A DNA stretch of 64,000 nucleotides, taken from Stenocarpella maydis. Lineage: Eukaryota; Ascomycota; Sordariomycetes; Diaporthales; Diaporthaceae. The notes beneath the pieces were generated by a model that saw only the letters and a program-made list of their open reading frames with translations, was not told the DNA's origin and made no database searches. Below, piece after piece: positions 47,395 through 59,632 of this stretch. Position numbers and translations under genes: made by a program. The stretch spans positions 248,001 through 312,000 of the forward strand of contig NQMI01000041.1 of NCBI GenBank assembly GCA_002270565.1, in the 5' to 3' direction. Position 1 is the stretch's first letter. Every line of letters starts with the position of its first letter.

Positions 47395-47515
47395 GGCCTT
47401 CCCCTTCCTTTAGGCGTGTGAAGGACCTTCCTCTGGATGTGAGGAGAGCTATCCTCTATGCGTGTGGCTGACCGCCTTCTGGGTATAGGAGGGTCTTCTT
47501 CTAGGTATATAAGCA
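47395..47515 (+). repeat. Dispersed ~23-bp tandem repeat, about five degenerate units
   Basis: Successive units of 22-23 bases end in CTTCCTCT, CTATCCTCT, CCGCCTTCT and TCTTCTTCT, and each is followed by a GG or AGG-GTAT-type start. This is the clearest tandem array of the family in the window. Confidence 0.65.
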
Positions 47516-47585
47516 CGCGGAGTGGGTAGAATGGCACGCTAGGAAACTCGCAAGTCTCCCAGAAAATTCACGCGGACGGGACCGT

Positions 47586-48061
47586 ACGAAGTGTGGGCCG
47601 CCTATTCCGTTCTTTGCCACTTTGTATATGAACCCAGAGCGATTCCAGAACGTCATGGCGGATGTTGTTGGAGGCTGGGCTGAGTCCCGCATCTTTGGTG
47701 GTGTGGTGCTTTTTGACCGCGGCAAGAGAGAGAATGAGGTAAGAAACCAAGATACGCTAGGCTCTCTGGTGGGAAATAGAGGAGCTTACGAATACTTACC
47801 ATGGACTTTTCATTAGTGCAACGGCATGTATACCCACAGTACCGCACTGAGACCCTAGCACCGCCAACGGAGAAGCAGCTTAACGATCTAGTGGCCTTCT
47901 TGGTAGCACTAGGTCCAGATTTAACGGCACAGCGTCTCCTTCCGATAGGAGCCACGCTTGAGAATAAGTGGCGTTGGGACCCATACACTGGAGTGACCGA
48001 GTACCATTTCAAGCTCCGCCAGGGGATTCCGGAAACACAGCCGAGGCCTCATTGTAACGTA
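47586..48061 (+). pseudogene. Two-part fragment of an unrecognised fungal protein
   Basis: The frame containing [20 protein letters not shown] then [17 protein letters not shown] ends at a good donor (GTAAGA at 47738). A CATTAG acceptor at 47816 leads to CNGMYTHS in phase, but that frame stops soon. The neighbouring frame carries TETLAPPTEKQLNDLVAFLV, then LPIGATLENKWRWDPYTGV. Both halves look like one gene whose second exon is out of frame by one. It lies just after a repeat array. No family named. Confidence 0.4.
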
Positions 48062-49561
48062 CGTTATTCCATTTCACGAGCTCCTCCCCAATACACATAT
48101 TCCACGGTTGTGAATATTCGGCGGGGCGGCTAACTTCGAGATTGACGGAATGGCCCAGAGGGCGCTCAGCGGTAAGGCCATGTACTGGGCCCAAACAACC
48201 AAGCTTTGTGCTGATCCGCTGATCCCCCACACCGGACGAGATATGCCTGGGCTCTCTGCTCGTCTCTGGATAGGGCCTGCTCGCGGCCAAGGCAGACACG
48301 CATGGGCGACCCGCCCAGACCTTTCCCATCTTCCGAATGCAGCATCCCGAGGGCTCATGAGGCACTGACGCGGCTCGCCGCTCCGGGGGCGAGAAAGAGA
48401 CGACCAGCCCAGTACTGTGTATAGGAGAGACAGGTATGGCTGCCACAAACCGTGGGATCAGGGAACAGAGGGGCGGGCAATTTATCCAGATATTAAACGT
48501 GCATCCGCTAGCAGTCGGGAGGCGCATATTGTCGGGCTAGTTCCGCGGTTGGCCTGCCAGAGCTGAGAGACCTATTCTATGTTTGATGAAGCGGCTGAGA
48601 AATAGCAAGCCCTTCCCCGACCCACTGGCACCCTCGGGGCATCGCCAGACAGATGATGAACAAGACTACAGTCTGTTGCAATGTCGTGGAACGGAGAATC
48701 TCTGAGAATCTCGCGTCCCCATACAAGGGTGGTCGGGAACACAGTCAACAAGATCCGACTGACACCCCTGGCAGCTGGGCACTGACTGCGGGCGGGTCCA
48801 CGTCACACCCCACACTGCTGAGTGACAGTGATCTGACGCTTTCCCATCAGGGACATTCAGGAACGTGGGGTTCCGAGATTAAGCTCACGCGCAAGGGCTG
48901 CCAGCCCGGTGGTGCCAGATGCCAAGGACATGGCCCGGATGCCCTTTGGGCGGCGGAGGTATCGATCCTTTCCGTCTTGGGCCACGTGCATGGACTCGTC
49001 TCCCGGCGCCGGGGTATCCTTGAGGCCTTTGGGGCCGGCCCAATATGTCTAAGTTCAACGTCGTCCCGTCAACCTTGCACACACAGCGCGAGTTGGCGAC
49101 GGCGGGGTGTGGCGGCCCTGAACAATTGTGTGATGTGATCACGGGGGAGCCATGTGTTGTGCTGCCCCTGCTTCCCTCGCCGTGCCGGGATGGCTTCCTC
49201 GATCGGTCCCTGCCCGGGACGCGCTGCCTAAATGCGTAGCTGGGTCCAAGACAGCAACGCCCCCCCGTCCGCCGCGCCTCACAAGATGTCTCGCTGGAAG
49301 CAGATCGCAACGTTCCGGAGGAAAAATGGGGCGTCGTCCGTGCCCGAGAGGCGATGGTCCAGATGTGGGCGCTTCGATATTAACCACCAGAGGCCGACTT
49401 CCCGCCTATCCGACGCATAGCGGGGCCTGGCTGCTGCGCAAGACATGCTTCTTCATAAAAGCCTGGACCGCTGCGGTTCCAAGCTGTCGATAGGAGCTCA
49501 TCTCCAGCCGCACCCCTCACTACTATTGCCAACCCAACGTCGACTGGCACTGCAAGGAACA
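48062..49561. other. Upstream region of the GH6 gene
   Basis: No gene is supported. GCGGGG elements that fit the CreA/Cre1 consensus occur near 49,105 and 49,423, consistent with, but not proof of, carbon catabolite control of the cellulase gene. Confidence 0.4.
49455..49461 (+). promoter_or_regulatory. TATA-like element of the GH6 gene
   Basis: ATAAAAG about 100 bases before the ATG. Inference from motif and spacing only. Confidence 0.35.
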
Positions 49562-51276
49562 ATGGCCGTCAAGAACATTCTTCTCGCCGCTGCCCTGGCC
49601 AGCGTGGCCATGGCTGCACCCGTGGAGGAGCGACAGAACTGTGGCTCCACGTAGTAAGTCCACATCCCCCTTGGGGTCCGAAAGCCAGGCCGGAGGCACT
49701 GACGGCGGAGGTCAGCTCGCAGTGTGGCGGGATCGGCTGGTCGGGTGCAACCTGCTGCGCGTCCGGATCGACGTGCAGCCGCATCAACGATTACTACTCG
49801 CAGTGCGTGCCTGGTTCGGCCTCGAGCAGCACCACCGCCGCGACGACGTCCAGGACCACCACCACCGCGGCCCCGTCGTCGACAATCAGCTCGACCTCGG
49901 GGGTGAGCACCACCAGCGCAGGATCGGCGACCACCACGTCTGCACCGACTTCTACGGTCCCGGGGGGAGCGGGCACCACCGCCTCGTACAGCGGGAACCC
50001 CTTCGCTGGCGTCAACATGTGGGCCAACTCGTATTATGCCTCCGAGGTCTCGAGCCTGGCTATGCCCAGCCTGTCGCCGGCCCTGGCCACAAAGGCCGCC
50101 GCGGTTGCCAAGGTGCCCAGCTTCCAATGGCTGTAAGTCTTTGCCTCCTCCCTCCTCGCCCGGTCGCGTATCCGCGTGCTGCTGGAGACTGACTCCTTTG
50201 AAAGCGACACCGCCGACAAGGTCGACACCCTGATGGCAAACACCCTTGCCGACATCCGCGCCGCCAACAAGGGTGCCACCACCCCCTACGCCGGCCTGTT
50301 CGTGGTGTACGACCTTCCCGACCGTGACTGCGCGGCTGCCGCCTCCAACGGCGAGCTGAGCTACGCCAACGGTGGCGCCGCCAAGTACCAGGCCTACATC
50401 GACTCGATCCGCAAGCAGCTCATCACCTACTCGGACGTCCGGGTCCTCCTTGTCATCGAGCCCGACTCGCTTGCCAACCTGGTGACGAACCTCAACGTGG
50501 CCAAGTGCGCCAACAACAAGGACAACTACCTCCTGTCCACGCAGTATGCGCTGAAGCAGCTCAACCTGCCCAACGTTGCCGCCTACATGGACGCTGGCCA
50601 CGCCGGCTGGCTGGGATGGGCGGCCAACCTCCAGCCTGCTGCCGACCTGTTTGCCCAGGTGTACAAGGACGCCGGCTCTCCTGCCGCCGTGCGTGGGCTG
50701 GCCACCAACGTGGCCAACTACAACGCCTGGAGCGTCGCCACGGCGCCATCTTACACTCAGGGTGAGTCTTGCTTGAACATCTGGGCTAGGACCCAGCGGG
50801 GGGCAGGGTGCTGACACCGAGATGCCAGGTAACGCCAACTATGACGAGTCCCACTATGTCCAGGCCCTCTACCCCCTCCTCAAGGCCAACGGGTTCGACG
50901 CGCACTTCATCACCGACCAGGGCCGTTCCGGCAAGCAGCCCACCGGCCAGGCCGCGTGGGGAGACTGGTGCAATGCCCTGTGAGTACTCCCCTTAGACAA
51001 CAAGGACAAGCGAATCTTGGAACATTCGACTAACAGAGGCGCCTCAGGGGAACTGGCTTCGGCACTCGCCCCAGTTCCAACACGGGTCTCGCGATCCAGG
51101 ACGCCTTCGTCTGGGTCAAGCCCGGCGGCGAGTCGGACGGCACCAGCGACCAGAGCGCAGCCCGGTACGACTTCCACTGCGGGCAGTCCGACTCCCTCAA
51201 GCCTGCCCCCGAGGCCGGCACCTGGTTCCAGGCGTACTTCGAGCAGCTCCTGACCAACGCCAACCCGGCTTTCTAA
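49562..51276 (+). CDS. cel6A: GH6 cellobiohydrolase II with N-terminal CBM1
   Basis: Five exons (49562-49653, 49716-50132, 50205-50761, 50829-50979, 51048-51276) give 481 residues, with all phases consistent and CTGAC/CTAAC branch sites in the introns. A signal peptide (NILLAAALASVAMAAP) leads into a CBM1 of about 36 residues: CGSTYSQCGGIGWSGATCC and a YYSQC end, with the aromatic cellulose-contact residues. A Ser/Thr-rich linker of ~55 residues follows, then the GH6 catalytic barrel with both family signatures, VVYDLPDRDCAA (its second Asp matches the catalytic acid of the family) and LLVIEPDSLANLVTN, and the late DAFVWVKPGGESDGT loop with the Asp near the base site. Expected action: processive release of cellobiose from non-reducing cellulose ends, extracellularly. 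Convergent with the PLD-like gene. Confidence 0.96.
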
Positions 51277-51544
51277 GCTGGCCGGCGCTTGGGGGTTGGT
51301 CGCGCGGGTGGCGGTTGCCATGGCGAGGTGTCCGGTGATTGTATATAAGAGTACATCCGGAGAATCGGTCACGTTTCTGAACGGTTCTCTTTTTCTTTCG
51401 ATGTATATAGTTCTTGCGAACACCATCGCTGTCAAATAGAGCAAGTTCTCTTGATGTTTTGGCCGAGCCGCCGCGGAGTTGCCGAGCTTCTCAGCAAGGC
51501 CCGCCCGTCTTTCTTCATGGCCGGCTGTCCCAAGCTGCGTTGCC

Positions 51545-52864
51545 TCAGGAGGCCGTGAACACCGGGTCCAGCCTGTCTTCCAGGACCGCGTCCACGGCCT
51601 CCTTGATCGCCGCGGCGAACCCGGCGCCTCGGACGAGCACACCGAGCTCCTGGCTGGTGAACCAGCTCGCCCGGTCCATGTTGCCCGAGCCCAGCACCGT
51701 GTGCCGGCCGTCAAAGATGCTGAGCTTCAGGTGCGAGTGCACGGGCTCCTCCTCGCCCGGGTGCGGCGGGCCCGCCCTCGGCCGGAAGTAAGAGACGCGC
51801 AGGAACCCCGGCGCGGCAGCCTGGGCCTCGGCGTCGACCTCCCCCTCGCTGCAGCGCCGCAGCTGCCGGTACCGCCTGGCCAGGCCCCGGATGCACCACC
51901 CGGTCGTGGTGCCCGCCGTGATGATCTGTTCCAGCAGCATCATCCGCCGGCTGGTCACTATGGTGACGTCCACCCCGCGGGCGAGGGCGCTGTCGATGGC
52001 GGAGAGCACCGGCGGGGAGGTCAGGTTCGGCGTCTGGATGTATATCTCGCGGCTCGCCTCGTCGAACAACCTCAGGAGCGTGCTGTTCAGGGGGGTGTCC
52101 GGCGCTGGCGGGTATTTCCAGGGCAGGAAGCAGAAGGATGGGCTCCGGTGGTGCCAACCGGGCAGCCACTCCAGGTCAGCAGCCGGCACTTGAACGCCCA
52201 CGAGGCTGGTTGTGGCATCAGCCGGGGACCTGATGAGCTCCTCCGCACCACCGTCGGCCCCAGATGCTCGCCCGGCGCCGTGCTCGACCGGTGGCGGCAG
52301 GGGTGCGCTCAGGTCCAGGTCCTTGTCCCAGACGGTGCGGTAGAACCCCAGCAGGCCATCGACCGGGTCGTCGCGCGGCGTCCTCCTCGACACCTCCAGG
52401 CAGCCCTCGAGCCAGGGCTCCCAGCTGACGTTGCAGCTCGGCACGAACGCGCGCCGGCGGTCCACGATGAGGAACTTGGGGTGCATTACGCTGAAGGGCA
52501 GGAAGAAGAGGCTCTTCACCTCGAGGTCCACGCCGCCCGCGGCCAGCACCTCTGGGCCGGGCAGGCCCAACTTTCCGCCCCAGGATGACCTGGGGTAGAC
52601 GAACCCGTCCGCTGAGGACGTGTGGGACAGCTTCTGGAGGATGGAGCGCGAGGAGAAGCAGATGCGCACGCGGAGGGGCTGGTCGGGCTGCTGGGCCTGG
52701 CGCCGTCGGGCGAGCTTCTCGAGGGCGCTGGAGAGCGCGGTCAGTGTCTTTGAAGGGGCCCAGAAACATGTGACCAGGATAATCTCATGCTGGGCCGCCG
52801 AGATTGCTGGTAGCAGCTTCTGGGTGTAGATTGAGGCTCCCGTCCCGAGGGTGAAGGTCTCCAT
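51545..52864 (-). CDS. Phospholipase D-like protein with two HKD motifs
   Basis: Single-exon, 439 residues from METFTLGTGASIYTQKLLPA. An in-frame ATG at 52978 would add 38 low-complexity residues and is less likely. Two PLD motifs are intact: HPKFLIVD in the first half, followed by a conserved-looking SCNVSWEPWLEG, and HLKLSIFD near the C-terminus, followed by GSGNMDRASW. The EIILVTCFWAP strand and EIYIQTPNLTSPPVLSAI also fit the fold. The layout resembles small PLD-superfamily members (cardiolipin synthase-like or phosphatidylserine synthase-like) rather than the large PX-PH PLD. No membrane helix or signal peptide is evident. Substrate unknown. Its 3' end lies 268 bases from that of the cellulase gene. 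Confidence 0.85.
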   Translation of the reverse strand: METFTLGTGASIYTQKLLPAISAAQHEIILVTCFWAPSKTLTALSSALEKLARRRQAQQPDQPLRVRICFSSRSILQKLSHTSSADGFVYPRSSWGGKLGLPGPEVLAAGGVDLEVKSLFFLPFSVMHPKFLIVDRRRAFVPSCNVSWEPWLEGCLEVSRRTPRDDPVDGLLGFYRTVWDKDLDLSAPLPPPVEHGAGRASGADGGAEELIRSPADATTSLVGVQVPAADLEWLPGWHHRSPSFCFLPWKYPPAPDTPLNSTLLRLFDEASREIYIQTPNLTSPPVLSAIDSALARGVDVTIVTSRRMMLLEQIITAGTTTGWCIRGLARRYRQLRRCSEGEVDAEAQAAAPGFLRVSYFRPRAGPPHPGEEEPVHSHLKLSIFDGRHTVLGSGNMDRASWFTSQELGVLVRGAGFAAAIKEAVDAVLEDRLDPVFTAS

Positions 52865-55570
52865 GACTGACGCGTTCTGTTGTTGGCTGGCTGGCTTATC
52901 AGGCTGGTGCTGGGAGTGCGTTAACAATGAAGGAACACGGCGACGAGGCTGCCTGACACAGAATGTATGACCAACCAATTTTTATTCTAAAGTCAGCTTG
53001 GTAGGGCAACGAGGTGATGTCCCATGAATTGCCCGTCGAAGTTCATCCGGCCTTGAGTGTTGATGCTTGTTGACGCACGCCGCGCCGGAGGTGCTGTCAT
53101 GGCTTCCCATCTCCTAACCCTGGCAATGCCCTTCCATCAAACAGAAGACGACCACTTTTTGAGAGTTCCGAGGGAGTTTCAGCTCTCTCTAACTCCTGAG
53201 TGCGCTGGCGGTCTCGTTTTTCGGAACAATCTCTTGGTATGGTTCACAAATTCGTTCCAAGTTTGAGCTTGCCGCGACTCGCACGGTACTGAGCTGTGTC
53301 CCATAGTCGCGCTTGAACCAATTAATTCCACCGCCCCTCACAAACGATTAATGGTCTTCGACCAAGCTTTGCGTCGTGTCCGCTCTGGAATACGAGCCAA
53401 AATAGTATGACCCATAGTTGAGCCATTGCAAATAGGATCCAGGCAGTGTATTTGTGTCGAATATATGACCACCCCAGACCTGTCGAATGAAGACGGTGGA
53501 CGCTGAGTGATTGCTAGTAAAAGTTATCGGCCTGGTCCGTTGGAAGGAGTGCTCTAGATGTGAACTTCCTGACAATTGTATTCTTGTAAATCCGAAACGT
53601 GTGGACATCTCAAGACATGAAACAGTACTTCTTGCTCTGTGGTGTATAACCTTTTGAGGGCAGGAGATCTTGAGGTCGGCCAAGCGTTTGCAAGCTGGAG
53701 AGCAACCACTGGAAGTCACCACACAGTGATGACCAATTCCCAAAGTAAAGGGCCTTTAGCACAGACTAGAAAGAAGATTGGACAGAAAGTTGGGAAGGCC
53801 TAACGTAACGAGTAATGGTGGGTTAGGAAGGCTTTTGATGGATTTGGAGTAGGCAGAGCCAAGACTTCCAAGGTTTCCGTTTATATTATCTTATATAACC
53901 GGAGCCAACACCACCGCCCCAATATCCACGCTGCACGCTGGACCTGTCAGCATATGATTAGTTTTGGCTGTGATCGACTCACATGGGTGACCGCCCGCGT
54001 CCTTCTTACAGAAGACCTCAAACCTAGTAGGTAAGCAGCAGGCTGGGCATTGCGTCCGTGAGAATTCCCGCCTGAGATGACCCACGTGCGCACAGTACTG
54101 TGGAGTCTCAAGGTATCTTTGAGAGCCGCAGGTAGTAAGTGCTTGAACGTGGATAGTCGCGATCTCGGGCCAGAGGAACCCGGGCTCTGCTCCGTAGGAG
54201 GTAAACGATCCCTTCGCACATACGCTGTCAAACAGCGGTCATTGCCATACTCAAAGCACGTCCACCCCCAGTACTATTCAATGGCCAGGGTTTTAGACCT
54301 GGCTTGGCAGAACCCGGATACTTGTGATATAGTCACAGGTTGTCTTTCTTGGGCATTGGCACATCTATGGGTAGGGATGAATCCATGGATACTTAGGTAT
54401 GTATATACCTCCCCAGACACTTGATGGTCTGGCTTAAGTCTTGACTAGGGTTTGGACGAATGTTTCCTCTTTGGCGCGGCACAGTATTGACCTTAGCTCC
54501 TCGGCCGTTTTTGTAGGATCCAGGACATCGCATAGTGTAACAGACACTTAATTCTCATGCATGTCTCCAAGAACTGAGTGGACCGGCAAATACGGAAGAA
54601 TCCAGGGAGCTTTATTAATCCCGGCAGTTGCTTAACCACCAAACGCGGCCTCATGAGATTTTCAGCTAACTACGAACGGGTAAATGAACACACTCTTGAA
54701 AAATTGTGCAATAATCTCTTCCATATGGCTCCTGACTTCATATCGTAACCTGATTCCTCCGACCGGTTGTGCCAGAGGCAACCGACTGTTGTTCTTTCCA
54801 ACATAGATATAGCTCCCCGAGCAGAGATGACAGAAACTATAACTAGCCAAAGTATGCATCTGAAAATCGCTCTCTTCCTGAAGTCGCCGGCATGGAGGTT
54901 GCGCCCTCCATCTGTGCCATCATGCTTCTGTTCTTTTGCTTCCAACTGGTCGTGGATCACCTCCACCCGTACGTAACCTCCATGCCATGTAAAGGAACCA
55001 AAAGGTTTCGCAGTCTTTGTGCATAATTCACATAATCTTTTCAACCAGGGAGTTCTGCCGTCCCCACATCTCACCAAATTATCGGCGGAAATGCCTTCAA
55101 TGTCACCACGAATCCATCTCTACACGATGTAGCGGAGACTTGAACCTCTTGTGCCGTCCCTGAGGACAAATACGACTACTGGACCGCCGTGGGATTCTTC
55201 ACCGGAACGGGACCCCCGCCCTCTACAGCCTCCCTACCATGTGTAACCCACCCGGCTTTGCCACTAAGCCAGCGCAATACATCTCCGCTAACACTATCAA
55301 CACCCCCAAGCCAGGAAACGATTTGAAAATTCCATAGAAAAGAATGTTGTATAAGGAGTGGAAAAAGGAAACACGAGCTCCGCCGGGACAAAGCGTCCCC
55401 AATAAACGCGGGAAAACAGACGCAACTCGTACTATGTCTCTCGCTTCATCTAATTACTTAGCAACCAGTTCGGCTTTCTGCCCTACTATGTATCAATCCC
55501 CTCCCCCACCAGTACGAGCAAAGCCCGTCCGTAATTACCGTTACGTATCATCCAACCCTTACACCCCAGA
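52865..55570. other. Long intergenic region, no gene supported
   Basis: About 2.7 kb. The frame at 53,348-53,743 (-) is the longest but has no recognisable features. Other frames are short. Confidence 0.45.
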
Positions 55571-57634
55571 TCACCGAAGTGGAAATCGTATCATATTCCG
55601 CCCGTGCCTCGCTGCATCCGCCACAGCCTCGCCGTCCATCACACCGTGAAGATACACCTCGCCCACGAACCTAAACCCCCAGCCGGGGAGCCTCCGGACC
55701 ACGTACGGCACCCTGCCGCCCCGCGCGACGACAACAATGTCCCCCTCCCGCGCGCCCCGGACCGCCAGGCCCATGCGCCCGAGCGCCGTGAGCACCAAGG
55801 CCCTGTTGACACACTTGGCCACGGCGGGGAGGCCGTACTCCCGCACCCAGCCGCTGCGCATCGGCTCCTGCGGCTCCACCTGCGCGTCCGGCTCCCCCGG
55901 CGGCGCCCGGCGGCCCATGAGCGCCTCGAAGCGCGCCCCAAAGTCCCCCGGCAGCGGCCGCTCGCCGTACACCAGCCCGTCCCAGCCGAGCGTGCGCCAG
56001 AAGGCAGCCCCCCGGCCGCCGGGCAGCCCCGCGTAGGCATCCTGGCAGGATTCAGCGGTAGCAGTTGGTGTGCTCGATCCGCTGGGTGCCGCGGGGGTGG
56101 CGGGCAGGGCGAGCGCCTCCCACCTCCGGAAGGTGTCGACCGTGGCCCTCACGCGCCGCCGCTTTGTTTCCGCCGCCACGGCGCCGTCGTGGCCCCTGTA
56201 CTCGGGCACGTGTGGCATGGCGTCTGCCTGCGTTATGATGTCGCATAGGCAGCCGTAGAGGTAGAACACTTCGTTTTCGCGATGCCAGCCGCAGGTAAGT
56301 TCTGCCTCGTCGGGGGAGAGCCTCGAGTTGCCAAACAGAACTGCCCAGGCCGGGTCTGTGGGGTCCAGGAAGGCTTTGAACGCATGGCGGGACTCCCTGG
56401 CATGGGGCAGGTGTTGTGTCGCATCCAGGGAGGTGAGGTCAGGCACCCACGACGGGAGGTCCAGCCTTTTGTTTTCTTCTGGCCCGACGTAGCTGAGGAA
56501 CAGGAAGCCGGATGTCTTGAACGAGCCCAGGGCGACGTCCACGACGACATCCCTCAGCGGCCTGTCGTAATCAGGCGTGATCATGGCCCTGTCCTCGGGA
56601 AGACACATGCCCAAGACGCCGTAGATTTTGTCGTGCGGCACCGTGCACTGCAGGTTGGTACTCGTCGTTGTCACCCACGAGAATGGTGTGTCACCGCCAT
56701 CCTGAGCCAGCTGCCTCTTTGTGAGCTTCCAATTTGACAGGCACGATGTGAACGGGACGCTCTCGAACAGGAGCATGTCCTGCCATTTCTCTTGCTCCTT
56801 CCAGTACGAGGCGTCAGAGAGCTCCTTGAGCCTCACGAAGCACTCGAATTGGATGTCCTTGTCTCCACATCGGGCGATCGGGTTCCTAGAGAGGAAGGCC
56901 TCCTGTAGGATCCAAACCCTGGTCCCTGAGCGACACGCAGTGTAAGTGATATGCTTTTCAAGAAGTAGACATTTAGTCAATCAACGAACAAGGCAGGCGA
57001 ATGCCGCCCAAATGAACATGGCCTGGGAATACTCGTGAAGGCTTTAACGGGACGGACCACCTCAGGAGAGGTTATACTTACACCAGGAGCGTTGGAGCAA
57101 TAACTTGATGGCCTTCCAACCATTCCTCTGCTCCTCAAACCGGGGTGTCTCAAAGTCTTTCTCGTTCAAGTCCCGCAGAATGTCCATCGCGAGGTCACTG
57201 TTATTGTCCGCTGGACCGAGCCATATTATGGTCCTCTCAGCGAGGCTGTAAATATCCCCCATCAACTTTATCTGCGTCATCTTCTCCTCGAGATCATCCT
57301 GGTTTATGCAGACCGCATCTACCCAGAGACATGCCGTCTCATTCCGTGTTCGGAACTGCCGGAGCGCCGAGACTAGGTTCTTCCGCGACGGTATTGCCTC
57401 GCTGTTCACCACTAGCGTGTCGTCCTCGGAGCCCGGCGAGATGGATGGTGGCCCCCACACATATGACAAGGCGGTGTAGGAAGGTGGATTTCCTTCCTCC
57501 AGGCGGTGGACAGTCAAGTCGCAGCGGATCAGTCGTTCATTGCGTGCAGGGTCCGGGACATCTACCTCTGGGAGGACCCTGAGCAGGCGGATCTGCCGCT
57601 CTGACGGGTCGAGGATCGTATAAATACTCATCAT
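55571..57634 (-). CDS. HET domain (heterokaryon incompatibility) protein
   Basis: Exon 1 57082-57634 and exon 2 55571-56925; the 156-nt intron is in phase 1 and reconstitutes SWWTRVWILQEAF, the third HET block. 635 residues. The HET domain (about residues 50-200) has YTALSYVWGPP, then LWVDAVCINQDDLEEK with IYSLAERTIIWLGPA. The long C-terminal part is typical of this class: KIYGVLGM, LDLPSWVPDLTS, and the closing block GREGDIV-like (REGDIVVVARGGRVPYVVRR) with GFRFVGEVYLHGVMDGEAV. HET proteins trigger cell death or growth arrest on encounter with incompatible partners, and many are of unknown specificity. Either of two adjacent ATGs (57634 or 57631) may be used. No other gene lies within 2 kb on either side. 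Confidence 0.92.
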
Positions 57635-59632
57635 GAGAAGGATACGGTGACTGGTCTATGTTCAGGTTACAATGGGGCAATCTTTGGCCAACAGCTCCTG
57701 GTTGGAAAGAGACGACCCGCAACTCATACATGCGCCACGGCGCGAGAGGTATCTGAGGCGCTGAATATGTTCAGTCCGAAAATCCTTCGGGATGAGTGCG
57801 TAGTGGCTTAAAAACATTGCCAATGATTGGCTGCTTTAACGTGGTGTCTCACATTATAGCGGTGCGAGTCCAGCTTGCCAGCCCGAGAAGTATTTCGCCC
57901 ACAGATGGCTTTTCCAATTTGCTCCACGTTGTCCAGTTTAGGCATCATTGGAGCCTCCAGAAAATGGAGATATTGAAATACTACGCACCCCATACGTGTA
58001 TGACTTAACCCATGGAATTCTCATTCAAGTCAACCATCCGACTCACGCATAGTCGCTTCCCACCAAGCAGACGTTGTGTGCGACAGACGGTGGCTACGTG
58101 ATGTTATAGAACAATGGCTGGTACTAAACCACAGGAATACCATAGCAGTGGCTGTAAACCAGACGGTAATATTTGGTGCCTACCTAGGTAGACAAACTCC
58201 ACCAAGACGATGCATTGCTATCAAGTAGCAAGTTATGTAATATTGTAGCCAGCCTCGCTGGGCGTGTATTGAAACTTATTTAAATAAAGCAGAAATGGGA
58301 AGCAATAAGGTAACTAAGTTTTTATAACAGAAATAAGTTATAGTTATGCTATGGGCAGAAAGGTGGCCCTGGGCTTTTTAGACAGCGACTCTTATTACCT
58401 ATAAGGGTATATTCTTCTTTTTTTTTTAAAATAATTTTATAGAAGACTTCAGTCGTATATAAATTCGCTTTAATTATTATCCAGTGGATCTTAATTAAAT
58501 TATATAATTCATAATTTATACCTAGTACGACCCTTGGGGAGCCAGGGGGGAGCCCAAGATACCTCACCCCTAGGAATCCCCTCTCGCAAAGGCCCTTCCT
58601 TTGCTTTTTACGACCCACATGTGTAGGTCGGTCGTTAAGACGAAGCACGTGGCAGCCAATCGCGCATTCTTCGCAGATGCGCCATTGCAATGCAGCATAG
58701 AGTTTGACAGCTGTTCGGGGTGGTTGTTGAGATCGAAGCTGGGCGTCTGTTCCTGATGCCTGGTACTGGTGCGACCGTGTCGTTTGATACAATCACGGTG
58801 TCTGGGGCCGACCGAGGGGCTGCCAAAAAGCTTCTCTACTGCACAGACGATTTCAGAGATTGCTGTGAGGGTATGGCCATCATTCCCACGGTCCCTGGGC
58901 ACAGAGGGCCACAGTTTCCTACTAAATTGCATCTCGGTCACAAGAGCGGCCTGGCCTCTTCTGATCTCATTATTGCCATTAATCCTGGCCTTGGAGTTAA
59001 CCCTCAAATACGGAGCTGCTCCAGTCCGAGTTACTTCGTCGTGGCAGATAAGGCAGTTCCTGGTCTTGGGAGAAGGCCAGAGCAACGCCGTGGACATGGT
59101 TGGGGATACGCTCCCCTCGTGCTGGTCTCTAGACTTGAAGTTCGGAACTCCGAAGGAAATACCACGCGACTGCAGACTAGCCGGAAGGTATGAATATAGG
59201 AGATATTCCTTGTGTTCTTAGAGGGCACAGGAGTTGTGGGGTTCTCGGGAACAATGACCGTAATTTTTTGACATGCTCGGGGTGCAAGGTTCAACGGATA
59301 ACATTTGGCCAAGCTGATGAGCTTGTGGAAACGGGTGAACCACAAATCAGGGAGTTTAAAGTGAGGTAGGATCAAGATAACTATGGCCTTGTCCCAGGAC
59401 AGGGTGCAGCTTCAATATTGTGCCTGAATGGAAGAATCAGGTGGGACATGCCAACCAAACATTGACATGTGTCTTGGTATCTTAGTCTTCTAGTGTGTCA
59501 TTCTCCATCGACAGATGAGCTTGGAGAAGCCGGATCGTACTCGAAGAACGATACTCTGCAGTGGAGAGTTTCAGATGCACTTATGTACTCATAATATCTG
59601 GGCCCCCCTTGCCGCCACTCGCCGGAACGCTC
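57635..59632. other. Intergenic region with an AT-rich island
   Basis: The stretch 58,230-58,560 is strongly AT-rich. Overlapping open frames on both strands at 58.6-59.2 kb look random. A TACCTAGGTA palindrome lies near 58,191. Confidence 0.45.

Noticed and set aside
49498..50838. 446-codon minus-strand frame opposite the GH6 gene
   Set aside because: It crosses GH6 introns and exons alike without family signal; antisense of a GC-rich gene.
51479..52588. 369-codon plus-strand frame opposite the PLD-like gene
   Set aside because: Arg/Pro/Gly-rich shadow of the PLD-like gene, which has both HKD motifs.
53348..53743. 131-codon minus-strand frame
   Set aside because: No signal peptide, domain or consistent codon pattern.
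58570..59221. Overlapping frames of 147-175 codons on both strands
   Set aside because: No resemblance to any family; they overlap one another and an AT-rich island boundary.
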